A DNA stretch of 51,221 bases. Origin: JAKVCB01 sp963578605 (GTDB lineage Bacteria > Planctomycetota > Planctomycetia > Pirellulales > Lacipirellulaceae). Both the position numbers and the translations under genes were made by a program. Positions 27,226 to 37,500 of the stretch are shown here, piece after piece; the stretch's first letter is position 1; the number at the start of each line of letters is the position of its first letter. The notes beneath the pieces were generated by a model that did not search any database, was not told where the DNA came from, and saw nothing but the letters and a program-made list of their open reading frames with translations. The stretch is from NCBI GenBank assembly GCA_963578605.1, contig CAUZEA010000035.1, forward strand, positions 1 through 51,221, given 5' to 3'.

Positions 27226-27607
27226 ACAACATCGGGTACTGCCTCACAACGGTGCTGGCTCTTGGCACCACCCGCCCGGACTGAGAACGTCGCCGCTGCT
27301 GAAGCGAACGCCATCGGCGCGCCGCGCCCTCAAAACCTGGTCCACTCGTCATAAGAGAACGGGTTGCGTAATGCCGCGAAGGTGGGCTACATGTCAGCCC
27401 AGGGCCACGCCCCTTCGGTGATCGTTGCCCAAGCATCCCACTAGGCGGGAGGTCGCTTACTTTTAATGTGGGCCATATAATGTGGGCTTGCCTGGTATGC
27501 AGGCTCAGCCAGAGAGCGACCACCTGCCACACGGTATTGGTTGTCACGCTGTGTTTGTTGTCACTTGCGTTACTTTGTTCCTGTAGTGATTCGTGGGAGT
27601 TACCCTG
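27226..27607. other. Intergenic with candidate promoter
   Basis: 382 bases without a gene before the transaldolase gene. A perfect -10 hexamer TATAAT occurs at 27476-27481 on the plus strand, but I see no good -35. The nine-base word AATGTGGGC appears twice (27465 and 27479), 14 bases apart, flanking that hexamer. Confidence 0.35.
27476..27481 (+). promoter_or_regulatory. Possible -10 element upstream of transaldolase
   Basis: TATAAT on the plus strand, 126 bases before the ATG. No convincing -35 hexamer at 16-18 bases. Two copies of AATGTGGGC overlap or border it and might be regulator sites. Confidence 0.25.
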
Positions 27608-28657
27608 ATGAACCAACCGGAAACGAGCGGTTATTTCCATCGCGTTGCCGAGCAGACACCGACTGTTCTGTGGGTCAACAATCCAACGCCGGCGCAGGCT
27701 CAGACTGCCTTGGAGGCAGGGGCCATGGGGATTTCGACCAATCCGACCTATCCTTCCAAGTTGCCCGTTGACTATCTGAACAAATTGATCGATACGGCCA
27801 GGGAGAGTTTGGATGATGACGAGCAAATCGGGGAGGCTGTTTATCAGGAGTCAGTCCGGCGTTTGCTACCCATTTACCAGCCCCTTTACGAGCAGACGCA
27901 AGGTCGTCATGGCCAAGTGGCCATCCAGACGAGTCCGCGCACGAACACCGATCCGGACTCGATCATTGAAAATGCCTTGCGTTTCTATGAAATGGGCCAA
28001 AACGTGATTGTCAAAGTCCCGGCAACACCGGCCGGTGCCCAGGCCATGGAAGAATTAACGGCTATGGATCGCCCCACCATCGCCACGCTGTGCTTTTTGG
28101 TCGATCAGGCGGTTTACATGGCCGAGGCCTATCGGCGCGGCTTGCAGCGGGCAACAACGCGCCCGGTGTGTTATGTGACCTTTATTTCAGGTATTCTCGA
28201 AGACTACTTGAAGAAGCAAAATGAACAGATTGGCAACGCGGTGCCCCTGGAAGTCATTCAGCAGGCAGGGTGTGCCGTGCATCGGGTTGTCTATCGGATC
28301 TTTCAGCAGGGTGGCTACGAGGCGATCCTGCTCGGCGGAGGCGCCCGCGGCCTGCACCACTTTACCGATCTGATCGGAGGAGACCACGCCATCACTATTG
28401 GCTGGGCCATGATCGAGCAATTACTCCAGGAGAACCCACCGGTGGTGTCCCGGATCGACGAGCCGACCCCCGCTGAAGTGATCGCCATCTTCGACCAGCA
28501 TCTACCCGATTTTGGCAGGTCCTACCGGGAACATTCCTTGTCGCCACAGGAGTTTTGCGATTTTCCGCTGGTCAAGATGTTTCAGCAATCTTTCATCGAC
28601 GGAGTGGACAAGGTGTGCAAGGTGATTGGCGAGCGGAAAAAAAGCACAGTCGCCTGA
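27608..28657 (+). CDS. Transaldolase family protein
   Basis: Moves a three-carbon dihydroxyacetone unit between sugar phosphates through a Schiff base. Motifs GISTNPTYPSKL near the N-terminus and catalytic K136 in VIVKVPAT are seen; CFLVDQAVYMAEAY and CYVTFISGILEDY follow. About 349 aa, within the range of the longer transaldolase forms. ATG at 27608 with GGGAG about 8 bases upstream is preferred over the GTG at 27593. Cytosolic, pentose phosphate or related sugar pathway. It is followed after about 30 bases by a truncated HpcH/HpaI aldolase start. Confidence 0.88.
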   Translation: MNQPETSGYFHRVAEQTPTVLWVNNPTPAQAQTALEAGAMGISTNPTYPSKLPVDYLNKLIDTARESLDDDEQIGEAVYQESVRRLLPIYQPLYEQTQGRHGQVAIQTSPRTNTDPDSIIENALRFYEMGQNVIVKVPATPAGAQAMEELTAMDRPTIATLCFLVDQAVYMAEAYRRGLQRATTRPVCYVTFISGILEDYLKKQNEQIGNAVPLEVIQQAGCAVHRVVYRIFQQGGYEAILLGGGARGLHHFTDLIGGDHAITIGWAMIEQLLQENPPVVSRIDEPTPAEVIAIFDQHLPDFGRSYREHSLSPQEFCDFPLVKMFQQSFIDGVDKVCKVIGERKKSTVA

Positions 28658-28689
28658 CCAGGAGTTAGTGGTCTGAGCGGGAGTTAATT

Positions 28690-28857
28690 ATGCCCAAGAC
28701 GTTATTCCGGGAAAAACTGAAACTGGACCGGCCTCTGGTGGGTACCTTTCTGCAGATTTCCGCGGCCGAAATGGCCGAGATCGTCGGACACGCGGGACTC
28801 GATTTTGCCGTTATCGACGTCGAGCACGGCATGATGGGAGTGGCCAAGCGTGGTTGA
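28690..28857 (+). pseudogene. N-terminal stub of an HpcH/HpaI aldolase
   Basis: An ATG at 28690 opens 55 codons reading PKTLFREKLKL then VGTFLQISAAEMAEI and FAVIDVEHGMMGV, clearly the first strands of an HpcH/HpaI aldolase, whose family length is about 250-260. It stops at a TGA at 28855, just after VAKRG. The rest of the gene is missing; the minus-strand DUF1501 gene begins its end 54 bases on. So the gene was cut by a deletion or rearrangement. The segment sits 32 bases behind transaldolase, suggesting it was once the next gene of that operon. Confidence 0.75.
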
Positions 28858-28911
28858 ATTGCCGCTTACAGGGTCGGGTGGATGCAACCGACAGACGTTC
28901 GCCTGACAAGT

Positions 28912-30360
28912 TCAGCCCAGCAGCCCTTGATTGATCTTTCCTGGTTGGCCATCCAGAAGAGACTGTTGACGGCCGTCGTGAAGATAGACCAGGCGCTCAC
29001 CGTCAAGACCGAACAAGTGAAGCAGTGTGGCGTGGTAGTCATAGTGATACACGGTGTTTTCGACGGCGTGGTGACCGAATTCATCGGTTGCTCCGTAAGT
29101 CGCTCCAGCCTTAAAGCCACCTCCAGCCAGCCACATGCTGAATCCATAGGTATTGTGATCGCGGCCAATTTTTTCCGGTCCGGCGTCGTTTTGAATCACA
29201 GGCAAGCGGCCCATCTCACCACCCCAGTGCACGACCGTTGTGTCCAGCAGGCCGCGTTGCTTCAGGTCTGTGACCAACGCGGCCGCACCACGATCGACTT
29301 TTTGGCAAGCTGCCGGCAACGCGGACTGGATCTTGCGGTGATGGTCCCAATACTGGTTCTTCGTGAACAATTGTACAAACCGCACACCCCGTTCAATGAG
29401 TCGGCGGGCGATTAAACACCGCGCACCAAACTCCTGGGTGGCAGGTTCATCCAGACCGTACAGACGATGGGTCGCTTTTGTCTCCTGCTGGATGTCAAGC
29501 GCCTCACGCGCGGCGGTCTGCATTCGTGCGGCCAGTTCGAAATTGGATATGCGAGCGGCCAATTCCGATTCGCCCATCCGCTCGTGCAGATGCTTTTGAT
29601 TCAGCTGGCCGACGAACTCCAGGTAATTCTCTTGAACTTCACCGCGGAGATGGGGTGCCGCTTCGAGGTTTAAAATTCGTGGTTCGCGCGGTCGAATGAC
29701 CGTTCCTTGGTAGAGCGAAGGGAGCCAGCCGTTGGACCAGTTCAGCACGGCTTCAACCGGCAGTCCTTTGGGGTCGGTCATTGCCACATACGTCGGCAAC
29801 TCTTGCGTTTCTGCGCCAAGCGCGTAGGTCAGCCAGCTACCAAGTGCTGCTCGGCCCCGCTCGATTCTCCCCGTGTTCATTGCATGAATCGCCTGGCTGT
29901 GGTTGTTTGTGGCCGAGCGCATCGAACGGATGACCAGGATGTCATCGGCGATCTCACCCAGATGCGGTAACAGTTCCGAGATTTCGGTGCCGCATTCGCC
30001 GTGTCGGCTGAACTTCCAGGGACAACCGAAGACTTTGGGACTTGCCTGCGCGGCATCGTCGTATTTGATGGTGCCGGGAAATTTCCGGCCATCGAGTTTG
30101 TTGAGGGTCGGTTTTGGATCGAACAAGTCGATCTGGCTTGGTCCGCCTTGCATGAACATCGAGATCATTGCCTTGGCACGCGGTTCGTGGTGCGGCGGTT
30201 TAGGCCGAAGGTTGTATGCCAATCGGTCCAAGTCTGGCTTCTTGGGTTCGGCACCCAGTTGCTCTTGTTGGAGGAGCCAGGCAAGCGCAACGGGACCAAG
30301 ACTCATCGCGCTGGACGCTAAGAAGTGGCGGCGTGTTGAGCTGTTGGTTTCGAGGTTCAT
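28912..30360 (-). CDS. DUF1501 domain protein, Tat-exported
   Basis: Planctomycete-typical secreted protein, 482 aa. Twin-arginine signal TRRHFLASSAMSLGPVALAWL. The body has the sulfatase-like fold motifs of DUF1501: MFMQGGPSQIDLFDPKP, HGECGTEISELLPHLG and VVHWGGEMGRLPV, with the C-terminal HYDYHATLLHLFGLD. Encoded 100 bases after the PSCyt1/DUF1549/DUF1553 gene on the same strand, the standard pairing in this phylum. Function in the pair is not established; a role in polysaccharide use or in an outer envelope complex has been proposed. Confidence 0.93.
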   Translation of the reverse strand: MNLETNSSTRRHFLASSAMSLGPVALAWLLQQEQLGAEPKKPDLDRLAYNLRPKPPHHEPRAKAMISMFMQGGPSQIDLFDPKPTLNKLDGRKFPGTIKYDDAAQASPKVFGCPWKFSRHGECGTEISELLPHLGEIADDILVIRSMRSATNNHSQAIHAMNTGRIERGRAALGSWLTYALGAETQELPTYVAMTDPKGLPVEAVLNWSNGWLPSLYQGTVIRPREPRILNLEAAPHLRGEVQENYLEFVGQLNQKHLHERMGESELAARISNFELAARMQTAAREALDIQQETKATHRLYGLDEPATQEFGARCLIARRLIERGVRFVQLFTKNQYWDHHRKIQSALPAACQKVDRGAAALVTDLKQRGLLDTTVVHWGGEMGRLPVIQNDAGPEKIGRDHNTYGFSMWLAGGGFKAGATYGATDEFGHHAVENTVYHYDYHATLLHLFGLDGERLVYLHDGRQQSLLDGQPGKINQGLLG

Positions 30361-30404
30361 ATTTCCTGGCCGTTGAGCTAGGTGTCCAAGGGGCCACCCA
30401 TGTT

Positions 30405-30442
30405 ACGCAACGTCACGCGGCCTGTTGGCCACGCGGTTGCGT
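30405..30442. repeat. Inverted repeat between the PSCyt1 and DUF1501 genes
   Basis: ACGCAAC and GTTGCGT pair perfectly, with GGCC / GGCC around a TGTT loop inside. The overlapping words CGTCACGC and GCGTGACG also form an 8-bp perfect pair. The hairpin lies in the 100-base spacer of the likely operon and could act as an attenuator or RNA end. Confidence 0.6.
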
Positions 30443-30460
30443 GACGCTATGGTGAAAGGG

Positions 30461-33235
30461 TCAATCAATGTAAATAAAACGATTCGCGCTGATCAATGCC
30501 TGGCATAGGGTCGACAACGCGTCATGTTGCGCCGTTACTGGATCTGTGTTCTCTTGTTTGGCAGTGAAAGACTTCGCCTGTTTCTCCACGTACGCTTCGG
30601 CCGACGTCACTTCGTCTGCGGACGGACGTCTCCCGAGTGCCAATAACCACGCGCGGATGATTTGTGAAGGAAGATCGTCTCCCACCTCAGTTTGAACTCG
30701 TCGTGCAAAACGCGCTGCCTGGTCAATGATAAACTGGTTGTTCATCAGCATCAACGACTGGGGAGCGACGTTCGAGGTGCTGCGAATGGGGCAGTTGGGT
30801 GTCATCACCGGCGTATCGAATGTTTCCAGAACGCCTAGTGGACGGCTGCGGCGCACCTGGACATAAAGGCTGCGGCGAAATTCTTCGCCGTGCAACGGGA
30901 TCGTTTCCGTTGGTATTCGTTCGGCATCGAGCGTTTCCTGGCCAAGGACGATCTGGCCGACTTTGTCTTCCATCACCGGTACCGGCTCGCCGTACATCTT
31001 CTGGTTCAAGTCGCCGCTTACCGCAAGGATGCTGTCGCGGATTGCCTCGGATTCCAACCGCTGGATCGACATGCGGGCGTACAGCCGATTGTTGGGATCG
31101 ACCGCGTCGAGCCCTTCGGTCCGACGTGACGATTGTCGGTAAACGCTCGAAAGCATGATCAACTTGTGCAGTCGTTTCACTTGCCAGCCGCCACGCATAA
31201 ACTCATCGGCCAGCCAGTCGAGCAACTCCGGATGCGTTGGCCGTTCGCCCAGGAATCCAAAATTGCCCGGCGAGTTCACCAGGCCACGCCCGAAATGCCC
31301 CATCCAGATTTGGTTGACGATGACACGGGCGACCAGCGGATGATGGCCGTTGGTTAAATGTCGCGCGTATGCCAGGCGGCGACCCGTCGTCGAAAGTTGT
31401 GTATCGTTGGTGGGCAGGTCAATCAATCCCAGAATGGCCAGTTCGTTGGGTTGAATCTGTGCTTTGGGTTGCTCGTGATCGCCCCGCTCAAAGACAAACG
31501 TCGCCGGAACAGGACTGGCGGGTTCGGTCAATGCTCGAATGAATCCTTCTTTCGGTATTTCGGCGCGGATTTCCGCCGCTCGTTTCGTATAGGGTTCCAA
31601 ATTACTGGCCGATGTCTCGGCACGAAGTTGGGCGGCGGTCGCTTTGTCCCGCTCGATGTCGTCGGCCGCTGCGGGGTTAAACTGCCGCAGGGTTTCGAGG
31701 GTCACGGTCTCGCCTGGATGTTCCCGGCTGGTTTCTTCGAGGATCCGTTGCTCTTTTGCCACTCGTTCGGTGTCGATTTGGTTCGCCCTTTTCTGGCGGC
31801 GGCGGTCGTACAGATAGAGCGAATCTTCACTAATGCTCTGAGTGCTGGGATATTCCTGCAAAAGCCGCTTTTGTGCGGCGGTTCGCTCGTCTTCAGGCAG
31901 CTTGTACGCAACTCGCAGCGGCTGCCGCAACGCTTCGTCTAACGTTGCCAGTTCTTCTTCCAACGTGCGGTCGATATAGTGCCGGACCTTGGCCGCTCGT
32001 TCGTGGTCGACCACTGCAGCTTTGGCCTCGATTTGGTTCGCAAGCTCGCGCTCGGCATCGGTATACATCGAAATCAACCGATCGGGTGGCGCTCGCCAGT
32101 TTTTCCAATCGTAAGCCGGCTCGAGGATTGCCCGCATTTGATAGTAGTCGACCTGCGAGATAGGGTCATAGCGATGATCGTGACAACGGGCACATCCAAC
32201 CGTGAGTCCCAGCAGCGACGTTGAGACAATTTTGATCGTGTCGGCGATGACTTCGTTGCGGGCGACATTCTGATCGATTTCGCTTGCCGCGGTCGGGTCG
32301 GGGGCCATCCGCAAAAAGCCGGTAGCGGTCAGTTTTTCAATCGCCTCGGCCGACAAGTTTCGAAAGGGTGCCGGCACCATTTCGTCGCCGGCCAACTGCT
32401 CGCGAATGAACTGGTCAAACGGTTTGTCGTCATTGAACGAGCACACCACGTAGTCGCGATAACGAAAGGCCGACGATCGCACTTGATCTTCTTCTGTACC
32501 GCCTTCCGAGTCGGCATAGCCGGCAACGTCGAGCCAGTGACGCCCCCAACGTTCGCCATAGTGGGGCGAAGCCAACAACTGGTCGACCAATTGTTCGTAG
32601 CTGATCGGCGACCGGTCCGCGACAAACGATTCAATCACCTCGGGTAATGGTGGCAGGCCGAGCAAATCGAAGTAGACGCGACGAATCAGCGTCACCCGAT
32701 CGGCATCCGCCGACATGGCCAATCCTTCGTGTTCGAGGCGGTCGAGCACGAAGTGGTCAATCGGTGTCCGAGCGCGGTTTGGGCTGGCGACTGCCGGCAA
32801 CTCTGGTCGGCGAATCGGTTGGAAGGACCAGAACTGGCGCTCTTCTTCGGTAAACAGGGGACCATCCCCGATCGATTCTGGCTCGGCCCGCGCGGTTTTT
32901 GCACCTTGGGCGATCCACGCTTCGATAGTTTGGACATCCTGCTCAGCCAGTTTCTTGTCACCCGGCGGCATTTCACCTGTTTGGACACGTTCCAGCAGGT
33001 AACTCGCGGCAACGTTTCCCGGTTCGATCGCGGCACCCGACTCACCGCCCTCGACGATCAATCGCCGCAATCGGAGGTCAAGTTTGCCTTCACGGTTACC
33101 TTCTTCACCATGACAATGAAAGCAATTCGCTTTGAGGATCGGACGGACGTGTTTTTCGAACACAATGCTTTGGTCAGCACGCAAATGACCGCTCACCAAT
33201 ACAACAAGAACCAGCAATGTGAGCGTTCGAACCAT
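30461..33235 (-). CDS. PSCyt1 / DUF1549 / DUF1553 protein
   Basis: Secreted planctomycete cytochrome-like protein, 924 aa. Signal peptide (RTLTLLVLVVLVSGHLRA), then the planctomycete cytochrome c domain with CFHCH (C38, C41, H42), a heme-binding site, and MPPGDKKL further on with the usual Met ligand. DUF1549 follows at about 130-340 (RTPIDHFVLDRLE, DLLGLPPLPEVI, HYGERWGRHWLDVAGY), and DUF1553 takes up the last 250 residues (NGHHPLVARVIVNQIWMGHFGRGLV). It pairs with the DUF1501 gene downstream. No good ribosome binding site precedes the ATG. Exact role unknown; redox of polymers is one hypothesis. Confidence 0.92.
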   Translation of the reverse strand: MVRTLTLLVLVVLVSGHLRADQSIVFEKHVRPILKANCFHCHGEEGNREGKLDLRLRRLIVEGGESGAAIEPGNVAASYLLERVQTGEMPPGDKKLAEQDVQTIEAWIAQGAKTARAEPESIGDGPLFTEEERQFWSFQPIRRPELPAVASPNRARTPIDHFVLDRLEHEGLAMSADADRVTLIRRVYFDLLGLPPLPEVIESFVADRSPISYEQLVDQLLASPHYGERWGRHWLDVAGYADSEGGTEEDQVRSSAFRYRDYVVCSFNDDKPFDQFIREQLAGDEMVPAPFRNLSAEAIEKLTATGFLRMAPDPTAASEIDQNVARNEVIADTIKIVSTSLLGLTVGCARCHDHRYDPISQVDYYQMRAILEPAYDWKNWRAPPDRLISMYTDAERELANQIEAKAAVVDHERAAKVRHYIDRTLEEELATLDEALRQPLRVAYKLPEDERTAAQKRLLQEYPSTQSISEDSLYLYDRRRQKRANQIDTERVAKEQRILEETSREHPGETVTLETLRQFNPAAADDIERDKATAAQLRAETSASNLEPYTKRAAEIRAEIPKEGFIRALTEPASPVPATFVFERGDHEQPKAQIQPNELAILGLIDLPTNDTQLSTTGRRLAYARHLTNGHHPLVARVIVNQIWMGHFGRGLVNSPGNFGFLGERPTHPELLDWLADEFMRGGWQVKRLHKLIMLSSVYRQSSRRTEGLDAVDPNNRLYARMSIQRLESEAIRDSILAVSGDLNQKMYGEPVPVMEDKVGQIVLGQETLDAERIPTETIPLHGEEFRRSLYVQVRRSRPLGVLETFDTPVMTPNCPIRSTSNVAPQSLMLMNNQFIIDQAARFARRVQTEVGDDLPSQIIRAWLLALGRRPSADEVTSAEAYVEKQAKSFTAKQENTDPVTAQHDALSTLCQALISANRFIYID

Positions 33236-33643
33236 TAGAAATAAGACAGGCGTGTTAAGACAGGTGTGTTCGGATTGCGAGCAACGCTATCTATTTTTAG
33301 CGACCGTTACGCGCATTGCAAGCCGAGGTGTCGAGCGGCTGTAAGGCTCCGGCTCTTGTCGGCCGGCTTGTGCTGACAGAGAGTCCGTTCTGAAGCAGAT
33401 TGCCATCACGAGAAACTTCGGGCGCTCTTCTTAAGCGGCAAGTCTCAGGTAAAGCGGCAAGCCTCAGGCCGGGATGCTCTGTGGTGAACGCTGCCCGATT
33501 GCGAGAGACCTGGCAAAGATCACCACACCGCTCCGGTCCGGAAAAGTTTCTGGGAAAACTTTGTAACAGGGGGGCCTTTTTTACGCTTGATGTCTTAGAC
33601 GACCTGTGGTTCCACAAGATTTTCTCAAGAAAGGACCGGTGCT
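33236..33643. other. Intergenic, divergent promoter region
   Basis: 408 bases between the PSCyt1 gene (minus) and the small secreted protein gene (plus). It has no reading frame I believe in. It contains a two-copy tandem repeat (33433-33468). Confidence 0.4.
33433..33468. repeat. Two-copy near-tandem 17-bp direct repeat
   Basis: AAGCGGCAAGTCTCAGG at 33433-33449 and AAGCGGCAAGCCTCAGG at 33452-33468 match at 16 of 17 positions with a period of 19 bases. Located in a divergent promoter region. Confidence 0.55.
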
Positions 33644-34381
33644 ATGAAAACTCTATTCTCCATCGCAATTTTGGCTACGTTTTTAGCCGTTGACACGACA
33701 GCCTGTCGGGCAGCAGAACCCTCGAACTTCCAAGAGCAGTTCTATCAATCGATGGGTCAGGGGGATTTGGAGACGGTATACCAGATGTTTCACCCGGCGC
33801 TTCGTGAAGAGGTGGATCGTCCCGTGATGGGAGCCTGGGTTGAGGCCGCCCAGGCCAATCTGGGCCCCTGCTTGTCGATAGAACGTATCGAGTCGTCCCG
33901 GACTCAGCAGCTGACGGGCCTGCGTCTGGAGGTCTCCTCCATAATTACCTTTGCAAAGGGTGTCGCCGATGGGACGCTCACTGTGCTGGACGGCCAGATC
34001 ATTGCCTTTGAAGTTCAATCGGAAAAAATGGTGGACTGGTTCCAGGGTCCCAGCGAAGTCGGGTTATACGCCGAGACCGCCGAGGCGTTCATGACGGCGT
34101 TTTTGTCCAACGAAGTGACTGCAGCTTGGGAACGAATGCACCCGGCGCTGCAAGAAGCTGTCGGAAAAGATGCATTTGAGGTGATGATGGCCAAGGTTGC
34201 CAGTAACGGTGGTATGGTGAAAAACCTGCAAATACGAAGTCATCAATTCACCCTTGAGGATGACTCGCAAAAGTTGATTTTGCTGTACGACTTAGAGTGC
34301 CAATGGGCCAGTGGGACCTGCAAAATAGAGTTCGAATTTGCAGGCATGAAAGGACATCTCATTGCCTTCGATTTTGAGTAA
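33644..34381 (+). CDS. Secreted protein with two NTF2/DUF3887-like repeats
   Basis: Exported protein of 245 aa. Signal peptide KTLFSIAILATFLAVDTTACRA. The mature part has two homologous halves: FYQSMGQGDLETVYQMFHPALREEV (first) and FMTAFLSNEVTAAWERMHPALQEAV (second), each followed by a strand-rich region. The helix with the pattern F-x(12-13)-M/F-HPAL is that of DUF3887-like / NTF2-like domains. ATG at 33644 is preceded by AAGAAAGGA. A ligand or function cannot be named. The two halves point to an internal duplication. Confidence 0.65.
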   Translation: MKTLFSIAILATFLAVDTTACRAAEPSNFQEQFYQSMGQGDLETVYQMFHPALREEVDRPVMGAWVEAAQANLGPCLSIERIESSRTQQLTGLRLEVSSIITFAKGVADGTLTVLDGQIIAFEVQSEKMVDWFQGPSEVGLYAETAEAFMTAFLSNEVTAAWERMHPALQEAVGKDAFEVMMAKVASNGGMVKNLQIRSHQFTLEDDSQKLILLYDLECQWASGTCKIEFEFAGMKGHLIAFDFE

Positions 34382-34489
34382 ACTCGTGTTGCTGGTGGTG
34401 GCGGTGGTCAAGGACCGAGAACCTTGCCGCTGCCACCGGTGCCAGTGAGAGTTGCCGGTTGCTGCCGGAGATTTTTCGACGATCACAAC

Positions 34490-34570
34490 ATCGTTCAGAT
34501 CGTTCAGATCGTTCAGATCGTTCAGATCGTTCAGATCGTTCAGATCGTTCAGATCGTTCAGATCGTTCAG
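34490..34570. repeat. 9-bp tandem repeat, nine copies
   Basis: ATCGTTCAG occurs nine times in perfect tandem (81 bases). It starts in the space after the small secreted protein gene and ends 17 bases before the stop codon of the M60-like gene, so it lies in its 3' flank. Perfect identity of all units implies a recent expansion by slippage. Confidence 0.95.
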
Positions 34571-34587
34571 TGCAGGGAGGGCCTGGC

Positions 34588-37500
34588 CTACAGAGCCAGT
34601 TCTGCGATCTCCTCCCCAGAGAGCGCAAAGTCGTAAATCGCCACCTCGTCGATGGCCCCCCGGAAGTATTGGTTGTTGTCCCGGATGTCGGCACCGATTC
34701 CCGTTGCAATGTTTGAGCGGAGATTGACCACGCTACCTGAACCCGTCGCCGCCAGCTGGCCGTCGATGTAGAGAAACCCATCGTCTCCATTGCGGCCGGC
34801 TGCCAAATGATGCCACTGGCCGTCATGGATGGCCTCTGCCGAGGTGATGTTGAACTGGTAGCGGGAATCTCCGTACATCCAAAAATTGACCCGGCCGTCG
34901 GCGTTGACTTTCAAAATATATTCGCCGTTGTAGCCGCCGTTGCGTTGTTGGATGAGGATGCCGTCGGAGGTGGCCGTGGTGCGAACCATGGCCAGGGCGG
35001 TAAAGTCGGTTAGACCTTCCAGCGAGGGGCCTGTTCCCAAAAGTACCCGGTCATCGATGCCGTCAAACTCAAGTGCATTGCCTGCATATCCTTCCGTCCA
35101 GCTTGCGCCGTCAACCTGGCCTGTATTTCCACCGCCGGTCCCGTCGGCTGCAATCGTTCCACTGCCTTCGTCGAAATTCCAGCTTGCGATCGGCCCTGGT
35201 TGTTCAACGAGCACGTCGATCGTAAAAGTCTGCTCGTTGCCGGCACTCGACCGGTAGGTCATCTCGAACGAGTCGCTGCCTACGAACCCCTCGGCCGGCA
35301 CGTAGGTGTAAGTGCCATCAGCGTGACTGGTTAGTCCGCCGACTGACGGCTGACTGACCGACACCAGGATGGCCGTACCATCGAGCGACAGGCCGGCCCC
35401 GGCAAGGTCGACGGTTGTCGTGCCACCCACGGAAATCTTCAGGGATCCAGTCGAGGAGGCAAGTGGCATCCAGCCAGGCAGGCCCATGGCCGCAACCACG
35501 TCAAGGGCCGACTGGCTCACCTCCAAACCCCAGTGATCGACCATGTAGCCGGTCATGTCCACCTCGTTGTGCTCCGACCAGCGCACCAGCCACTGGTCCT
35601 TTTCCTGCTGGCCGCCCGTGGGCAAACGGTCCGGGTGGTTCAGCGCATCCTGCACATAGGTACTAAGCACATTACGGTATCCCTGCCAGCCCCAGGCACC
35701 GTCGGCCAGTTGGAAGTAGAACGGGTAGGCGTCCTTCTGGTCGAAGTTGGGCTTGCTGGTGTCGCTGATCGTGTCGATCGCCCGCCCCATCACCTGGTCG
35801 GCATGGGCCGACCACCCCCAGCGCTCCGTGCCGGTGCCCGGTGCCAGAAATTCTAGGGCAGCGTTGGCAAAGATGTTTACAGTCACTTCGACGTCGCCGG
35901 GAAAAGTCCACACGTTGTCCGAGCCCCAGCCGAGCTCCGGATGCCGCTGCATTTCGTGTCCCAGTTCGTGGAACCACCCCCAGTCACCACTGTTCTGGAG
36001 TGCCTCGAGGTCGACAATCTTATTGCCATACGAAACAGGCCCCTGGATCGGATAACCTGCATGGAGCAGGCCAACGCTGATTTGTACGTCGTAGTTAATC
36101 CTGTCGGGACCCGTGCGAAGGCCCTCAAAACCTCCCACCCAGTCTTGAAATGCCACCGCATCGTGCCAGTGCTGCATCAACTCCACTGGATTATCGAGGT
36201 TGCGAATCCAGGCCGACGGGACGTTGAACGCTACGTTCCCTGAAACAAAGTCCGCGTAAGGCGCCGGGTTGTTGCGCACGGTGCTTGTCCACTGGGCGCC
36301 AGTGGTTTCGCCCAGCACGAACAGCGGTGCCTCGATCGCCCCATCGATTACCACGTCAACCAGGCCCAAACCAGGTCGTGTGCCAGCGGCCCGACCACCA
36401 ACATCGATGTAAATGGCGCCGCCAAAGGCGTTGGCGATTTCAAAGGTCGTACTGTCGATATCAAACGACCGCGACACGCCCGAAGGTACGCGCAGCCAGC
36501 TGTCTCTGCCCGAAATGGTGTCGACGTGCGTATTGACCCGCAGGCTGTATCCGCGTCCGGCCAGCGAAGCGGGCACCGTGACCGTCACCGTTTCTCCCGG
36601 CACGACATACATGCCCGTGGCGATAAGTCCTGTGCGGCTGGTGTCGATGGTGACCGTGTGGCCAGGCAGACGGGCAGCGTCAGCGGCAATGGTGCCGTAG
36701 ACCGCCTCGGCCGTACGGTGGGCGGTGACTTCCGCCGGTGGCCGGTCACCGATAAGGTTCATCTCCTGCGTGAGCAGTGCTTTTTCAAACACGTCGGTAA
36801 CCGGGGTGGTTGGCGTGGGGTTAATGCTGCCGACGCGGTCCCAAAAACCTGTGTCGAGCCTGGCCTGCAGGGAATCGTCCTGCGCAAGCACCAGGTTCAG
36901 CCGGTTGTAAACCTCGCTCACCTGGTCCCTTTCGGCCTGGGAAAGCGAGCCGGAGCCGGCCAAAAGGTCGAGCACGTCACCGGCGGTGACCTGCCCGCTT
37001 GCTGCGGTCACGCTTTGCAGGCCGCTGTCGTGTGGCCACTGTTTGACAAAACCAATTCCTGCCAGGCGCAGCAGCCGGTTGCCCGGAATTTCTTCGCTGG
37101 GCTTGTTCCACCACCACTGGTACCCGATGCCGTACTCACAAACCAACAGGCCGCCACCTGCGGTGACAAAGTCGCCCACGGTCGTCAGGACCTCGTCCGA
37201 CACGTTCGAACCGAGCCAGGCACCTACCAGCACGTCGGCCTCGCTTAGGTGGGCGGTGAGCGTAGAGGCCGTGGCGTTGACGACCTGGGTAAATCCCCTG
37301 GAAGTGAGCCAATCGGCATTGTCTTGGTCGTTGTAAGTTACCAGGTGTGTATCCCAAGCGGTCGAGTCGGCCAGCCACCGGACACTGTTCTGGTAGAGCG
37401 CCGCCATGCTGGGGTCGTTGCCGTGCGAATCCATATTGAGCCATTGGTGATCGGGCAAGGCAATGACACGGCCCTGCCCTAACGTCGCCACGGCGATCAT

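Noticed and set aside
34490..34570. CRISPR array
   Set aside because: Nine-base units with no spacers; a simple tandem repeat.
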